In this document: in pieces, positions 16,848 to 25,662 of the stretch
Position numbering within the stretch: the stretch's first letter is position 1
Layout: each line of letters begins with the position of its first letter
NCBI GenBank assembly: GCA_900290255.1
Contig: OMOD01000190.1
Location: forward strand, 1 to 54,748
Source: Candidatus Sulfotelmatobacter kueseliae
GTDB lineage: Bacteria > Acidobacteriota > Terriglobia > Terriglobales > Acidobacteriaceae
DNA: 54,748 bases
Direction: 5' to 3'
Notes under the pieces: generated by a model
Database searches by the model: none
The model's input: only the letters and a program-made list of their open reading frames with translations
What the model was told of the DNA's origin: nothing
Translations under genes and position numbers: made by a program

Positions 16848-18005
16848 TTAAGACTTGCCACTCCGGGCCGCCAGCAATTTCTCCGCGTTATCGTGATACA
16901 CCTGCTTAAGAACAGCATTGCTCAGCCCCAGCCCGTTCAGGCTCCAGTGATAGGAGAACTGTTCGATCTCGTAGAAGTGCTCATCGAGCGATTCCAGAAT
17001 TCGAAAGGTAATGCCGTACATCTTCTTGTCGAGGCCCATGTCGGTGCCGTAGACAAGACGGTCGGCATGCTTCTCATAGAACTGCGCGGCGAAGCGCGGA
17101 ATCGGCGCCGTTTCCGCATACCGCGCGGAAATATCGGCATACAGGTTGGGGTTGCGTTCCAGTACCTCGCCCAAATGGGCCAGATCGTAGTCGAGGTTGG
17201 CGAAGTGGCATGCTACGAACGTCGTGTTCCGGTGCCTGGCCAAGGTGCGTTCGAAAATCTCAATCAGTCCCGGCAGGTCCACGATGTTGGGCTGATTGTC
17301 CAGGCGCCAGTCGTAAGCATTCATCAGACCGTCGTTGGTCTGGTCCATCTTCTGGTACATCCAGATCGGATCTGCCACGTGCAGACTGACAGGCATGCCC
17401 AGTTCTCCGCATTTTGCCCACAGCGAATCCATCCGCGGATCGTCGGGATGCATCCCGGGAGCGCTCGATTTGCCTGACCTGAGCCCCTTTCCCTTGTCGT
17501 GGATTTCTCCCACTCCCCGCGCACCGGCCTGCTTGCAGCGCTCCAGCTCTTTCACGGCACCAGGGCCGAACCCGGTTTGGTCGAAACCGGCAAAGTCGAG
17601 TCCGCACCAGGTCTCGAACCGCTCCGGATACTTCGCGTACTTCTTCTGAATCTCGTCAAACTCCTTGCCGGTGGCCATAGCCAGAATGATCGTCTTTTCC
17701 ACGCCGACGTCGTCCATGTTGCGGACCCATTCATCGATCTGCTGCGGAGTCTTGGCGTAAGGGTGAGAGTGCATGTCAATGACCGGATATTTGGCTTTTG
17801 GAACCTCGGTGACCGGAATTTTGTAGATGGATTTCGGCCGGTAGTCTTTCAGCAGAATGGTCTCAGGCGAAGCGGGCTGCTTCGCCGCCTGGGCAGGAGT
17901 GGTGGTCTTCGCGTCAGGCTGCTGGGGCAAGCCCAGTCCCTTGGCTGGCATTCCCGCCGCCAGTCCTGCCAGTCCGGATAATCTCAGAAAGGATCGTCGT
18001 TTCAT
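16848..18005 (-). CDS. Exported amidohydrolase-2 family protein
   Basis: 385 residues. The N-terminus [20 protein letters not shown] is a twin-arginine-type signal, so the folded, metal-bearing enzyme should cross the inner membrane. The TIM-barrel metal ligands appear as H79 and H81 (VIDMHSHPY), with later HVADP, ACHFANL and YGTDMG motifs. This is the family of decarboxylases and lactonases acting on aromatic or sugar acids, and the substrate here is unknown. ATG 18005 follows GAGGAG, and a GATAAT box lies further upstream (about 18048-18043). It is divergent from hpnH. Confidence 0.85.
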   Translation of the reverse strand: MKRRSFLRLSGLAGLAAGMPAKGLGLPQQPDAKTTTPAQAAKQPASPETILLKDYRPKSIYKIPVTEVPKAKYPVIDMHSHPYAKTPQQIDEWVRNMDDVGVEKTIILAMATGKEFDEIQKKYAKYPERFETWCGLDFAGFDQTGFGPGAVKELERCKQAGARGVGEIHDKGKGLRSGKSSAPGMHPDDPRMDSLWAKCGELGMPVSLHVADPIWMYQKMDQTNDGLMNAYDWRLDNQPNIVDLPGLIEIFERTLARHRNTTFVACHFANLDYDLAHLGEVLERNPNLYADISARYAETAPIPRFAAQFYEKHADRLVYGTDMGLDKKMYGITFRILESLDEHFYEIEQFSYHWSLNGLGLSNAVLKQVYHDNAEKLLAARSGKS

Positions 18006-18141
18006 AGCATCTCCTCGTTATCTATGCGGAAGAAACGAGAGCATTATCCGCGCCGCAAGCGATTTCGTCTACTGCATCGCAGACTGCGGTGTCGGGCGGC
18101 GAGCTGTCCCTGATAGAATCAATGAGGGTTCCAGAATATTC

Positions 18142-19260
18142 ATGCCAGTTCCTGTATCACAAATGTGGACGGTGGCGAGCTATATCGTTCGCCAGAAGCT
18201 CGCGGGGCGTAAGCAGTATCCGCTGGTGCTGATGCTCGAGCCTTTGTTCCGCTGCAATCTGGCCTGCGCCGGATGCGGCAAGATTCAATATCCCGCCCAC
18301 ATTCTGAAAAAGGATCTTTCCCCGGAAGAATGCTTCCGCGCGGTGGAGGAATGCGGCGCGCCCATGGTGTCGGTCCCGGGCGGCGAGCCGCTGATGCACC
18401 CTCAGATCGGGGAGATCATCGAAGGCCTGGTCGCGCGCAAGAAATACATTTATCTGTGCACCAACGCGCTGCTGCTGAAAGAGAAGATTCATCTGTTCCA
18501 ACCGAGCAAGTACTTGACCTTCAGCGTGCACCTGGATGGCCAGCGGGAGGAGCACGATCTCGCCGTCTGCCGCGAAGGGGGATATGACATTGCGGTGGAC
18601 GCGATGCGCGAGGCCCTGCGGCGCGGCTTCCGCGTCACGACCAACACGACGCTGTTCGACGGGGCGAACCCCAAGTCGGTGCGCGCGTTTTTTGACGAGA
18701 TGATGGAACTGGGAGTGGAGGGCATGATGCTGTCGCCCGGCTACTCCTATGACAAGGCGCCCGACCAGAAGCATTTCCTCGGGCGCGCGCGGACGCGGCG
18801 GATGTTTCGCGCGATCCTGTCGAACCGGAAGAAGAACTGGCAGTTCAATCTGTCGCCGCTGTTTCTGGAATTTCTGATGGGCAAGAGGACTTATCCCTGC
18901 ACGCCCTGGGGCATGCCGACCTATAACGTGTTCGGCTGGCAGAAGCCGTGCTACCTGCTGCAGGACGGCTACGCCGAGACGTTTGCGGAGTTGCTGGCGA
19001 CGACGGAGTGGAGCAGGTACGGAACGGAGTCGGGCAACCCGGCGTGCGCGAATTGCATGGTGCACAGCGGCTATGAGGCTTCGGCGGTGAACGCGACGTT
19101 CAGTTCGCTGGGCGGATTCCTGGCCACGGTGAAAGCCACGTTGTTCTCAGGTTACCGGGATGACGAAGCGCTGCGTCTGCTGGAAGAGCCGCAGACGGCG
19201 GTGCATCCGCTGGTGCAGATCGCGACAACGAGCGAGACGCTGCAGGAGACACGGGCGTAG
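18142..19260 (+). CDS. hpnH: Adenosyl-hopene transferase HpnH
   Basis: Radical SAM enzyme that links the 5'-deoxyadenosyl group to diploptene, the first step in extended hopanoid side chains at the inner membrane. 372 residues from ATG 18142. The cluster-binding CxxxCxxC is C38, C42, C45 ([11 protein letters not shown]). The family features [32 protein letters not shown] and a C-terminal Cys-rich segment ([14 protein letters not shown]) are all present. A longer open frame begins at 17857, but the family start fits 18142. A TAGAAT at 18114-18119 may be the -10. The squalene-hopene cyclase and other hpn genes are not in the window. Confidence 0.92.
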   Translation: MPVPVSQMWTVASYIVRQKLAGRKQYPLVLMLEPLFRCNLACAGCGKIQYPAHILKKDLSPEECFRAVEECGAPMVSVPGGEPLMHPQIGEIIEGLVARKKYIYLCTNALLLKEKIHLFQPSKYLTFSVHLDGQREEHDLAVCREGGYDIAVDAMREALRRGFRVTTNTTLFDGANPKSVRAFFDEMMELGVEGMMLSPGYSYDKAPDQKHFLGRARTRRMFRAILSNRKKNWQFNLSPLFLEFLMGKRTYPCTPWGMPTYNVFGWQKPCYLLQDGYAETFAELLATTEWSRYGTESGNPACANCMVHSGYEASAVNATFSSLGGFLATVKATLFSGYRDDEALRLLEEPQTAVHPLVQIATTSETLQETRA

Positions 19261-19317
19261 GGGCGGAGCGCAAGGCAGAGATTCCCTGAGAAGCTGCCGA
19301 TGGCATTTGCGGGCACG

Positions 19318-19375
19318 AGGCCCTTCGACTGCGTTGCCGCCTGCTCCGCGGACAGCAACTTCGCTCAGGATGACA
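19318..19375. repeat. GTCATCCTGAGCGAAG-type dispersed repeat
   Basis: Read on the minus strand it is TGTCATCCTGAGCGAAG, then variable sequence, ending GTCGAAGGG. Related copies lie at 35350-35402, 44728-44765 and 46993-47085. It occupies most of the hpnH to 19456 gap together with a CGGCTAAAGCCG palindrome near 19390. Confidence 0.65.
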
Positions 19376-19455
19376 GCGCTTCCCTCAGCGGCTAAAGCCG
19401 TGGATCGGTGAGGAGGATCTACGGCACGACTGAAGTCGTGCCCTTCCCGTTTCTT

Positions 19456-19923
19456 ATGACAGGCAAAGAAGCCGGGCACGTCGATCACGCCTCACCGCAG
19501 GCCACGCCGCCACATGCGAATGCGGCGAATCCCGACTCGCTGGAGGTCGCTCCCGGCGCTGAGCGCGAACAGCTGGAGGGCTGGATTCCAACGTTGACGA
19601 GCGAGGAAGAACTTCGCCTGGCGCTCGAAAAAGCCTTCGACTATCGCGGCGATGTGACCATCACGCGCAAAGACGGATCGAAGATCGAAGGCTACCTGTT
19701 CGACCGCTGCTCAGCGGCCACGCTGAAGGATTCCGTGGTCCGGCTCTATCCCAGGAATTCGAATGAAAAGGTATCGATTTCCTACGCCGATATCGGCGGC
19801 TTGGCTTTCACTGGACGCGACACGGCCCCGGGCAGGAGCTGGGAAGCCTGGATGAAGAAGTACGCGGAGAAAAAGGCTCGCGGGGACAAGGACCTGAGCC
19901 TGCATCCCGAACCGCTGGAGTGA
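19456..19923 (+). CDS. Conserved protein of unknown function, downstream of hpnH
   Basis: 155 residues from ATG 19456, with no signal or membrane helix. The N-terminal third is rich in Ala, Pro and Glu and probably disordered. The second half (about 55-140) forms a compact domain, FDYRGDVTITRKDGSKIEGYLF to VSISYADIGGLAFTGRD, whose strand pattern resembles a small SH3/LSm-like barrel. It ends in a helical WEAWMKKYAEKKARGDKD stretch. It follows hpnH on the same strand, and a role with hopanoid synthesis is possible but only inferred from position. Confidence 0.65.
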   Translation: MTGKEAGHVDHASPQATPPHANAANPDSLEVAPGAEREQLEGWIPTLTSEEELRLALEKAFDYRGDVTITRKDGSKIEGYLFDRCSAATLKDSVVRLYPRNSNEKVSISYADIGGLAFTGRDTAPGRSWEAWMKKYAEKKARGDKDLSLHPEPLE

Positions 19924-19946
19924 TTCCTACATTTAAAGTTGAAAAT

Positions 19947-19983
19947 CCCCACCCTAACCGCAAAGAGCGCGGTTAGGATGGGG
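19947..19983. repeat. Strong hairpin CCCACCCTAACCGC, possible terminator
   Basis: CCCCACCCTAACCGC pairs with GCGGTTAGGATGGGG across a short AAAGAGC loop. It lies 24 nt after the stop at 19923. A run of six T occurs only about 25 nt later (20005-20010), so it is not a textbook terminator and may be another dispersed repeat. Confidence 0.5.
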
Positions 19984-20096
19984 CACCCGCCAGTCAAGAA
20001 TTTCTTTTTTCCTCTGAATCCTTTCCTTCGATTCGCCGCTCTTCCCTGATGGCAGCACTTCTTTGCTTTCTCTTATTTCACTTATAAGGGGGAATT

Positions 20097-20657
20097 TTGG
20101 CCCGATTTATTACAATCTCTCAGTTTCGCGATAATCCGCCTTTGCAGGCCCAGCTTGTCGATGTCCGTTCGCCGTCGGAATTTGCCGCCGGACACGTGCC
20201 CGGCGCGGTCAACATTCCCATGGATCAGATGGAATCGCGTCTGCAGGATCTTCGCTCTGACATCCCGGTTGTGCTCATCTGTCAGGCTGGGAAACGGGCT
20301 TGCATGACGGCTGATCTGCTTGACTCCAGTCAGCGCGAGATCGCCGTGCTCGAAGGCGGCACCAAGGCGTGGAGACAGGCCGGCCTGCCGCTGGTTTGTT
20401 GCAGCAAGGCGCGCTGGTCTTTGGAGCGGCAGGTTCGACTGATGGCGGGCCTTCTGGTTCTGACTAGCAGCTTGCTGGCAATAACCATGAATCATTGGTG
20501 GGTCCTGCTTTGCGGGTTCGCCGGTCTCGGACTCACCTTTGCCGGCCTTACGGATATATGCCCCACAGGCATGCTCCTGGAAAAAATGCCCTGGAACAAA
20601 AAGGCGGTTTCTTGCAAGCCGGCCTTTCCCGTTGCAGGGCCGGTGCAGGATCGTTAG
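20097..20657 (+). CDS. Rhodanese domain fused to DUF2892 membrane domain
   Basis: 186 residues. The N-terminal rhodanese domain (about 1-100) has VDVRSPSEFAAGHVPGAVNI and the active loop CQAGKRA with catalytic C62. Two membrane helices follow (about 118-160; LMAGLLVLTSSLLAITM and VLLCGFAGLGLTFAGL) plus a Cys-containing end (TDICPTGMLL), as in YgaP-type DUF2892 proteins. These transfer sulfur or bind thiocyanate at the membrane. The start is TTG 20097, preceded by AGGGGGA at 20087-20093. No other ATG fits the conserved N-terminus. It lies just upstream of an ECF sigma/OsmC pair, and a joint role in sulfur or redox stress is inferred. Confidence 0.85.
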   Translation: MARFITISQFRDNPPLQAQLVDVRSPSEFAAGHVPGAVNIPMDQMESRLQDLRSDIPVVLICQAGKRACMTADLLDSSQREIAVLEGGTKAWRQAGLPLVCCSKARWSLERQVRLMAGLLVLTSSLLAITMNHWWVLLCGFAGLGLTFAGLTDICPTGMLLEKMPWNKKAVSCKPAFPVAGPVQDR

Positions 20658-20704
20658 AACGCCAGGCGAAAGCATTGCGGCGCCGTCAGTGACACAATGT
20701 ATCC

Positions 20705-21271
20705 ATGGGGCACGATGCGCCGGATTTCGAAGCTCTCACGCGGCAACATAAGGATTCGGTATACCGGCAGATGATTCGCGTCTGCGGCAATCGCGAAGAC
20801 GCGGAAGATGTGCTGATCGAAGCGCTATTAAAGGCCTACCGCCATCTCGATCAACTCCGCGAATCGGAGGCTTTTCGCGCGTGGCTGGCCCAAATTGCCC
20901 GGCGGGTTTGCTGGCAGTTGAAGGAACAGGAGTCGCTTATGCCCTTGCTTCAGCTCTCGACCTTGCAGGATGAGGGCCAGGAGATTGCGGCAGACGAGCC
21001 TGGGCCCGAGACGCAGGCCACACGCCGGCAAATGAAACAGCTTTTCGATGAGGCGATCGCATCGCTGCCGGCGGGCTATCGCTCGGTCTATGAGCTGCGC
21101 GAAATCGAAGACCGCCCCGGCGATGAGGTCGCGCTCAAGCTCGGAATTTCGCGGGCAGCTATGAAGTCACGCCTGCATCGTGCGCGTGAGATGGTCAGGG
21201 CGCATTTGGATCGAGCGCTTGTGGGTGAAATGCCGAAGAAGATTCTGCTTGGAGGAACCTCATGGAAGTGA
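20705..21271 (+). CDS. ECF RNA polymerase sigma factor
   Basis: 188 residues with sigma region 2 (about 7-75: DSVYRQMIRVCGNREDAEDVLIEALLKAYRHL, quoted here only in outline as its core GNREDAEDVL) and region 4 (about 125-175: ASLPAGYRSVYELRE, then LGISRAAMKSRLHRAR). Regions 1.1 and 3 are missing, which defines ECF. No anti-sigma factor gene is adjacent. Instead the gene overlaps an OsmC-like gene by 10 nt. That suggests a regulon linked to thiols or organic peroxides, but this is inference. Start ATG 20705. Confidence 0.88.
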   Translation: MGHDAPDFEALTRQHKDSVYRQMIRVCGNREDAEDVLIEALLKAYRHLDQLRESEAFRAWLAQIARRVCWQLKEQESLMPLLQLSTLQDEGQEIAADEPGPETQATRRQMKQLFDEAIASLPAGYRSVYELREIEDRPGDEVALKLGISRAAMKSRLHRAREMVRAHLDRALVGEMPKKILLGGTSWK

Positions 21272-21672
21272 CAGTCGAGCATCTGGGAGCGGTTCAGTTT
21301 GAAATCAAAGCCCGTCAGCATAGCATCGCGTGCGACCAGCCACCGGAGAACGGCGGTCACGACGAAGGTATGACTCCGCCCGAACTCCTGCTCGCTTCGC
21401 TGGGATCGTGCGCCGGGTTCTATGCCGCGCAATATCTTCGGAAACACAAGCTGGCCACGGAAGGAACCCGCGTCCGCGTTACCGCCGACAAGGTAAAAGA
21501 TCCCGCCCGAATGGAAAACTTCCGTATCGATATCGACGTCCCCATCGAACTCAGCGATCGGCACCGAGCCGGAGTGGAAGAGTCTGTGCATCACTGCCTG
21601 ATTCACAACACGCTCGAACATCCGCCCAGGATCGCAATTGAAATCAAAGATTCGGTGAAGTCTGCGGTTTGA
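21262..21672 (+). CDS. OsmC/YhfA-like peroxide-reductase family protein
   Basis: 136 residues. OsmC-fold proteins reduce organic hydroperoxides with two cysteines. The conserved pair is here: C50 in LLASLGSCAGF and C112 in VHHCLIHNTLEHPP, with MTPPELLLASLG matching the family helix. An extra C24 lies in a loop (SIACDQPP). ATG 21262 is preceded by GGAGG and overlaps the end of the sigma gene by 10 nt, so translation is probably coupled. The product may be a target or a partner of the sigma factor. Confidence 0.88.
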   Translation: MEVTVEHLGAVQFEIKARQHSIACDQPPENGGHDEGMTPPELLLASLGSCAGFYAAQYLRKHKLATEGTRVRVTADKVKDPARMENFRIDIDVPIELSDRHRAGVEESVHHCLIHNTLEHPPRIAIEIKDSVKSAV

Positions 21673-21691
21673 AATTCCGGCGGGGCTGGAT

Positions 21692-22459
21692 TCACTTGGT
21701 CGCGGGCTGGGCTCGTCCGGTCGCGAAATCCAGGCCGTCGATCAACTCCTCGAGGTCGTCGTCCGTGCCTGCAATTACCGTGAACGACACGGCATAGCCG
21801 TGCTGCAGCATGGCCAGCGTGGACTGGCGCATGACCCGCGTTCCCACGTCCTTGTGAGAGTCGCCGCGCACCAGCTTCCTGGTTCCGATGGCGATTTCGT
21901 ACGGGTCTTCGTCCATGGTGAAGCCTTGCGCCTGAGCCACCTCGGTCAGAAGACTGAGATACTGCAGGGCATCGGTCAGGCCGGGATAGGTCGCCACCGG
22001 CTCGGCGGCGATCACGATGGACGCATTTACCTCCTGGCCGCGCACCTGCGGCGGCCGGGAAAAGGCCGCCAGCAGCACGCGTGCGCTTTGGGCACGAGTA
22101 GGGGGAGCCTGCGGGTTCTTCGAAGTTGCCGGGGGTTGGGATTCGTTGCTTGTCTTGTCGGCGGCCGGCAGCTGAGCTGAGCTCTCATCGTTCTCATTCG
22201 GGGCGTTCATTTCATCAGTACGCAGAACCCAGCCCTCGGGAATCTTGCAGGTGAAGCCCAGAGTCTTGTTGTGATAGACACCGTTGGTTAGCGAACCGGG
22301 ATCCATCTGTGATCCATTCGGTGCCGTTGGCTTCGGTGCGGTTTTTGCGGATGATGATGATGTAGAGGGGGACTGCGCGGGCATTCGATGCGGAACAGCC
22401 ACCGCGGCGAGTACTATCACGAGGAAGATGCGGTAATACAGCAGACGGCCACGATGCAT
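21692..22459 (-). CDS. Exported protein of unknown function
   Basis: 255 residues with a signal peptide (YYRIFLVIVLAAVAVPHRMPAQ, cleavage after the Ala/Gln region). A low-complexity Ser/Pro/Lys linker follows, then a domain starting GVYHNKTLGFTCKIPEGW. This motif is typical of secreted acidobacterial proteins that carry a PsbP-like or similar fold. A second Pro/Gln linker (about 90-120) interrupts it. The C-terminal part (IVIAAEPVATYPGLTDALQY to YAVSFTVIAGTDDDLEELID) is soluble. No catalytic residues recognised. It is convergent with the OsmC gene (19 nt between stops). Confidence 0.65.
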   Translation of the reverse strand: MHRGRLLYYRIFLVIVLAAVAVPHRMPAQSPSTSSSSAKTAPKPTAPNGSQMDPGSLTNGVYHNKTLGFTCKIPEGWVLRTDEMNAPNENDESSAQLPAADKTSNESQPPATSKNPQAPPTRAQSARVLLAAFSRPPQVRGQEVNASIVIAAEPVATYPGLTDALQYLSLLTEVAQAQGFTMDEDPYEIAIGTRKLVRGDSHKDVGTRVMRQSTLAMLQHGYAVSFTVIAGTDDDLEELIDGLDFATGRAQPATK

Positions 22460-22497
22460 TCCATCATCTTAGCAACCCCAACAGCCCTTGTGTCCCG

Positions 22498-22929
22498 CTA
22501 ATACGGAATGTGATATTCCACTTCGCCTTCTGCCTCGACCGGTTGACCATTCACCAGATAGGGACGGTACTTCGACTCTTGCGCCGCTCGAACTGCTGCG
22601 GGCGCCAGGATGGGATGCCCGTAGACCAGCGCTACACTGCGGACATTCCCGTCAGCCCCGATGACAACCCGCACCATGCACCTGCCAACGATCCGCGCCT
22701 GCTCTGCCAATGGCGGATACTCGGGCTTCACTCTCTTGACGAAGAGTTTCTTCATCTCCTTCTGGGAGAGCTGTACCCTAGCGGGAGCAGTCGCTTCGGC
22801 CGGTTGGGACGCCGGACTCTCCGGCGGTTTGGCAGAGTCTTGAGCCAGCGCACTCACGCACGAGCCTAAGGCACCAAACCATAACGCCGCACTCAGAACC
22901 GTCCGCTTCAATCGTCGCTTCGTGCTCAT
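22498..22929 (-). CDS. Stand-alone TonB C-terminal domain protein
   Basis: 143 residues: a signal-like N-terminus (TVLSAALWFGALGSCVSALAQ), a short Pro/Ala linker (about 33-50), then a TonB C-terminal domain (about 65-143: VKRVKPEYPPLAEQARIVGRCMVRVVIG to EGEVEYHIPY, quoted as ends). Classical TonB keeps an N-terminal membrane anchor and a long periplasm-spanning Pro-rich region. Here the linker is short and the signal looks cleavable, so it may be a free periplasmic adaptor. Its ATG (22929-22927) directly abuts the mscL stop on the same strand (TAGATG), indicating co-transcription. Confidence 0.8.
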   Translation of the reverse strand: MSTKRRLKRTVLSAALWFGALGSCVSALAQDSAKPPESPASQPAEATAPARVQLSQKEMKKLFVKRVKPEYPPLAEQARIVGRCMVRVVIGADGNVRSVALVYGHPILAPAAVRAAQESKYRPYLVNGQPVEAEGEVEYHIPY

Positions 22930-23346
22930 CTAGGCCGCCTTGCCTACCTGGGGCTGGGCACAGTGCGCGCAGCGGCGCGCGTCAATGGGAATCTCGCTCA
23001 GGCACTCGGTGCACTTCTTGGTGGTCGGGTCAGCCGGCGCCGGATCCTTGCGCATGCGCGCCACCAGCGCGTTCACGGGCGTCACCACAAAGAAATAGAT
23101 GGCGGCAGCGATGAGCAGAAACGAGACGCAGGTATTGATGAAGTCGCCCACGGGAAACAGGCTCCCGTTAATGGTGAAGTGGAGGGCAGAGAAATCAGGC
23201 TTGCCCACTATTGCTGCGATCAGCGGCGTCAGCAAGTCTTTGGTCAGTGCCGTGACTACGCCGCCAAATGCGGCGCCAATCACCACGCCCACCGCCATAT
23301 CCACCACATTCCCGCGCAGGATGAATTTCTTGAAACCGTCGAGCAT
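22930..23346 (-). CDS. mscL: Large-conductance mechanosensitive channel with zinc-ribbon tail
   Basis: Opens a large pore under membrane tension to release solutes on osmotic downshock. 138 residues: the N-terminal amphipathic helix and TM1 (GFKKFILRGNVVDMAVGVVIGAAFG in outline), a periplasmic loop, and TM2 (FINTCVSFLLIAAAIYFFVV). The C-terminus has two CxxC pairs (KKCTECLSEIP and RRCAHCAQP), a zinc-ribbon-like extension seen in some MscL proteins. ATG 23346 is preceded by GAGGAGTG. It is followed immediately by the TonB-domain gene. Confidence 0.93.
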   Translation of the reverse strand: MLDGFKKFILRGNVVDMAVGVVIGAAFGGVVTALTKDLLTPLIAAIVGKPDFSALHFTINGSLFPVGDFINTCVSFLLIAAAIYFFVVTPVNALVARMRKDPAPADPTTKKCTECLSEIPIDARRCAHCAQPQVGKAA

Positions 23347-23485
23347 GACAACACTCCTCTGAAACTGAATTGGACGGTAATGTAAGGCAGCAGGGTTGAG
23401 AGGTCAAGCCCTGCCAAGTCTGGCGTGACCTCAGCCGTCGCGCTGAGAGCACGGTGTGGTGCGTCCAATCGGTCTTCGGTCTAGG

Positions 23486-24109
23486 CTACTTAGCGCCGAT
23501 GAATGCCCCGGTCCTGGCGTCGACCACAGCTAAACCCTGCCGGTCGGCTCCGGTCTTACCGTAGATTACCAACCACTGGAGTTGTTTCTTCTTCGGCTCC
23601 CAGTCGAGGGAATAAATCACCGGCTGCTTCGGGTCTTTCTTGATCAGGGCTGAGCCGCCGTGGTCGAGGGTTGCGGTGAAGGCCTTGTCCGAGTCGGTGA
23701 GAAGATACGATGGGTCGAACATGAGCGCGGGAATGTTCGGAGCATAGGGCGTCTCCGGACTGTCAGTGAAGCCGCGGGCCGGAGACGAGGGCAGGTAACT
23801 GCCGGAGCAGGCAATCGTCTTCATCGTCCCGCGGGTGCGTGAGGCAAAGAACCCGCGCCAGACCGTAGCCTTTCCATCCTGACCGGTGGTCTCGGTGTTG
23901 AACTCCGATTCCATGTGAAAGGGCATGGCGCCGGGATCCCAGCGCTGCGCCAGGTTCACCATGCTGCTGAAGCAGTCCTTGGCCGTGTAAAGGGTCAGTT
24001 GCTTGACTGCCGGTTGCGATGCCTCGGGTTGGCTGGGTTGGTTGGTTGTTATGGAACATCCGATGAGTATAGTCAGAGCGATGAGGACTGCCAGGAAACG
24101 GGGCGTCAT
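23486..24109 (-). CDS. Lipoprotein of unknown function
   Basis: 207 residues with a lipoprotein signal: a hydrophobic core (FLAVLIALTILIGC) and lipobox LIGC, so acylation at C18 is expected. The mature part has a Gln/Pro/Ser linker and a globular domain (LTLYTAKDCFSSMVNLAQ to VVDARTGAFIGAK). No family was recognised. GGAGGTGGG sits 7 nt before ATG 24109, an unusually strong ribosome site. The 96-nt space to dnaN and the 139-nt space to mscL show nothing clear. Confidence 0.65.
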   Translation of the reverse strand: MTPRFLAVLIALTILIGCSITTNQPSQPEASQPAVKQLTLYTAKDCFSSMVNLAQRWDPGAMPFHMESEFNTETTGQDGKATVWRGFFASRTRGTMKTIACSGSYLPSSPARGFTDSPETPYAPNIPALMFDPSYLLTDSDKAFTATLDHGGSALIKKDPKQPVIYSLDWEPKKKQLQWLVIYGKTGADRQGLAVVDARTGAFIGAK

Positions 24110-24205
24110 AATAGCCCACCTCCGTTGAAGAATTGTCGAAACAGGGCAGTGTACTCGCTCGCAGGCGAGACAGCCAGAGGAAATTTGGTGAAGGGCGGGG
24201 TAGCC

Positions 24206-25363
24206 TCAGATCCGCATCGGCATCACGATGTAGCGGTACTTGTAGTCGTCGCCCTCGGCGGGGCGGAGCTGGCCGGCGGACTGCGAATCTTTCAGTTCCA
24301 GCCGCACTTCGGCGCTTCCCGCGGCCTTGAGGAACTCCACCAGGTATTGGGCATTGAAGCCGATGGTGAGCGGTTCGCCGGTGTACGCCGCTTCGAGCGT
24401 GTCTTCCGACTCGCCGGCCTCGGTCGATGACGCCGAAATCTTTACCTCACCCTTTTCCAGACGCAGGCGCACGGCGCGGGAGCGCTCATCGGCGAATTGG
24501 GCCACGCGCAGAATGGCGGAATTCAACTCATCGGCGTTCAGGGGAACGATCTTGGTGTTGTCTTTGGGCAAGACCGCTTCGTAATTGGGGAATTGGCCGG
24601 TGAGCTGCCGGGAAGTCAGCAGGCGCGATCCGATGCGGAAAAATAGGGTAGATTCGTCCTTGGCGAACTCTACGGTCTCGGAATCGGTAGAGTCGAGCAG
24701 CGACTTCAGTTCGTCCATTGCCTTCTTCGGCACCAAGGTTTTCATCTCGCCCGAGACACCCTCAAACTTGCCGCCGCTGCGCTCGCAATGGGCCAGGCGA
24801 TGGCCATCGGTGGCGACCATGGTGATGGATTCAGGCTTCAACAGCATCAGCGCGCCGTTCAGCGTATAGCGTGATTCCTCGCTGGAAATCGCGAATCCCG
24901 TGCGCGCAATCAGCCCACGCAGTACCTGCGCCGGTATAGTCACTACTCCTGCACTGGGAAATGCCGGCAGGCTGGGGAAGTTGGATTTTGCCATCCCCAC
25001 CATCTTCGTGTTGGAGCGGCCGCAGCGAATGCTGACCCAATGATTTTCCAGCAATTTAATGGTGATATCAGCATCGGGAAGCAGTTTCACGTAGTCATGA
25101 AGTTTCCGGGCCGGAACGGTGCACGATCCTTCTTTCTTGACTTTAGCGTTACACGAGGTGCGCAGGCTGAGATCAAGATCGGTGGCAGTCAGCGACAGCC
25201 GATCGCCACTTGCCTCAAACAGATAGTTGGAAAGGATTGGAATCGTCGTCTTGCGCTCAACTACTCCCTGCGTCGCAGTCAATTCCCGCAGCAGTTCAAA
25301 CTTGCTGACCGTGATTTCCATTGTCCCCGTGGCAACAGCGGCTTCCACCGGCATAGACTCCAT
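24206..25363 (-). CDS. dnaN: DNA polymerase III beta subunit (sliding clamp)
   Basis: The ring clamp that tethers DNA polymerase III to DNA. It has three homologous domains over 385 residues: VSKFELLRELTATQGVVERK, the TIPILSNYLFEA strand, and the C-terminal YIVMPMRI tail of the partner-binding pocket. ATG 25363 abuts GGGGAG. ATG 25321, giving MEITVSKFELL as in many relatives, is an alternative and may be the true start. It lies next to dnaA in the conserved dnaA-dnaN pair. A TATAAG at 25402-25397 could be its -10. Confidence 0.96.
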   Translation of the reverse strand: MESMPVEAAVATGTMEITVSKFELLRELTATQGVVERKTTIPILSNYLFEASGDRLSLTATDLDLSLRTSCNAKVKKEGSCTVPARKLHDYVKLLPDADITIKLLENHWVSIRCGRSNTKMVGMAKSNFPSLPAFPSAGVVTIPAQVLRGLIARTGFAISSEESRYTLNGALMLLKPESITMVATDGHRLAHCERSGGKFEGVSGEMKTLVPKKAMDELKSLLDSTDSETVEFAKDESTLFFRIGSRLLTSRQLTGQFPNYEAVLPKDNTKIVPLNADELNSAILRVAQFADERSRAVRLRLEKGEVKISASSTEAGESEDTLEAAYTGEPLTIGFNAQYLVEFLKAAGSAEVRLELKDSQSAGQLRPAEGDDYKYRYIVMPMRI

Positions 25364-25387
25364 CTCCCCTGCAACTTCCTGCTACTT

Positions 25388-25662
25388 CGGTTCTTACTCT
25401 TATATCAAAATCAAAACCTATAAAACCAGCAGTAACAGTAGGGCCTCTGCAGAAGTGGAAAACTGAGCTAACAATCTTGTTTCATGGGGTTTCTGCTTAG
25501 GCCCTGATGTTCGAAATCAGCCCCGTGCGCTTTGGAGCAGCAACTATAATCTTTCCGGCCATCTGATTTTCGCCGTTCCTTGCACAACTTCCACATCCGG
25601 TTCACATGGGCTGCGTAAGGAAGACCAGACGGTTTGGTGGAAAAGTTATGTGCCGCCTGATT
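25388..25662. other. Candidate replication origin region between dnaA and dnaN
   Basis: The 299-nt dnaA-dnaN gap contains an A+T-rich stretch (about 25388-25432) and three near-matches to the DnaA box TTTTCCACA on the minus strand: TTTTCCACT (25462-25454), ACTTCCACA read on the plus strand at 25587-25595, and TTTTCCACC (25644-25636). The gene order around it (dnaN, dnaA, rpmH, rnpA, yidD, yidC) is that of a classical origin. No gene is seen here. Confidence 0.5.
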
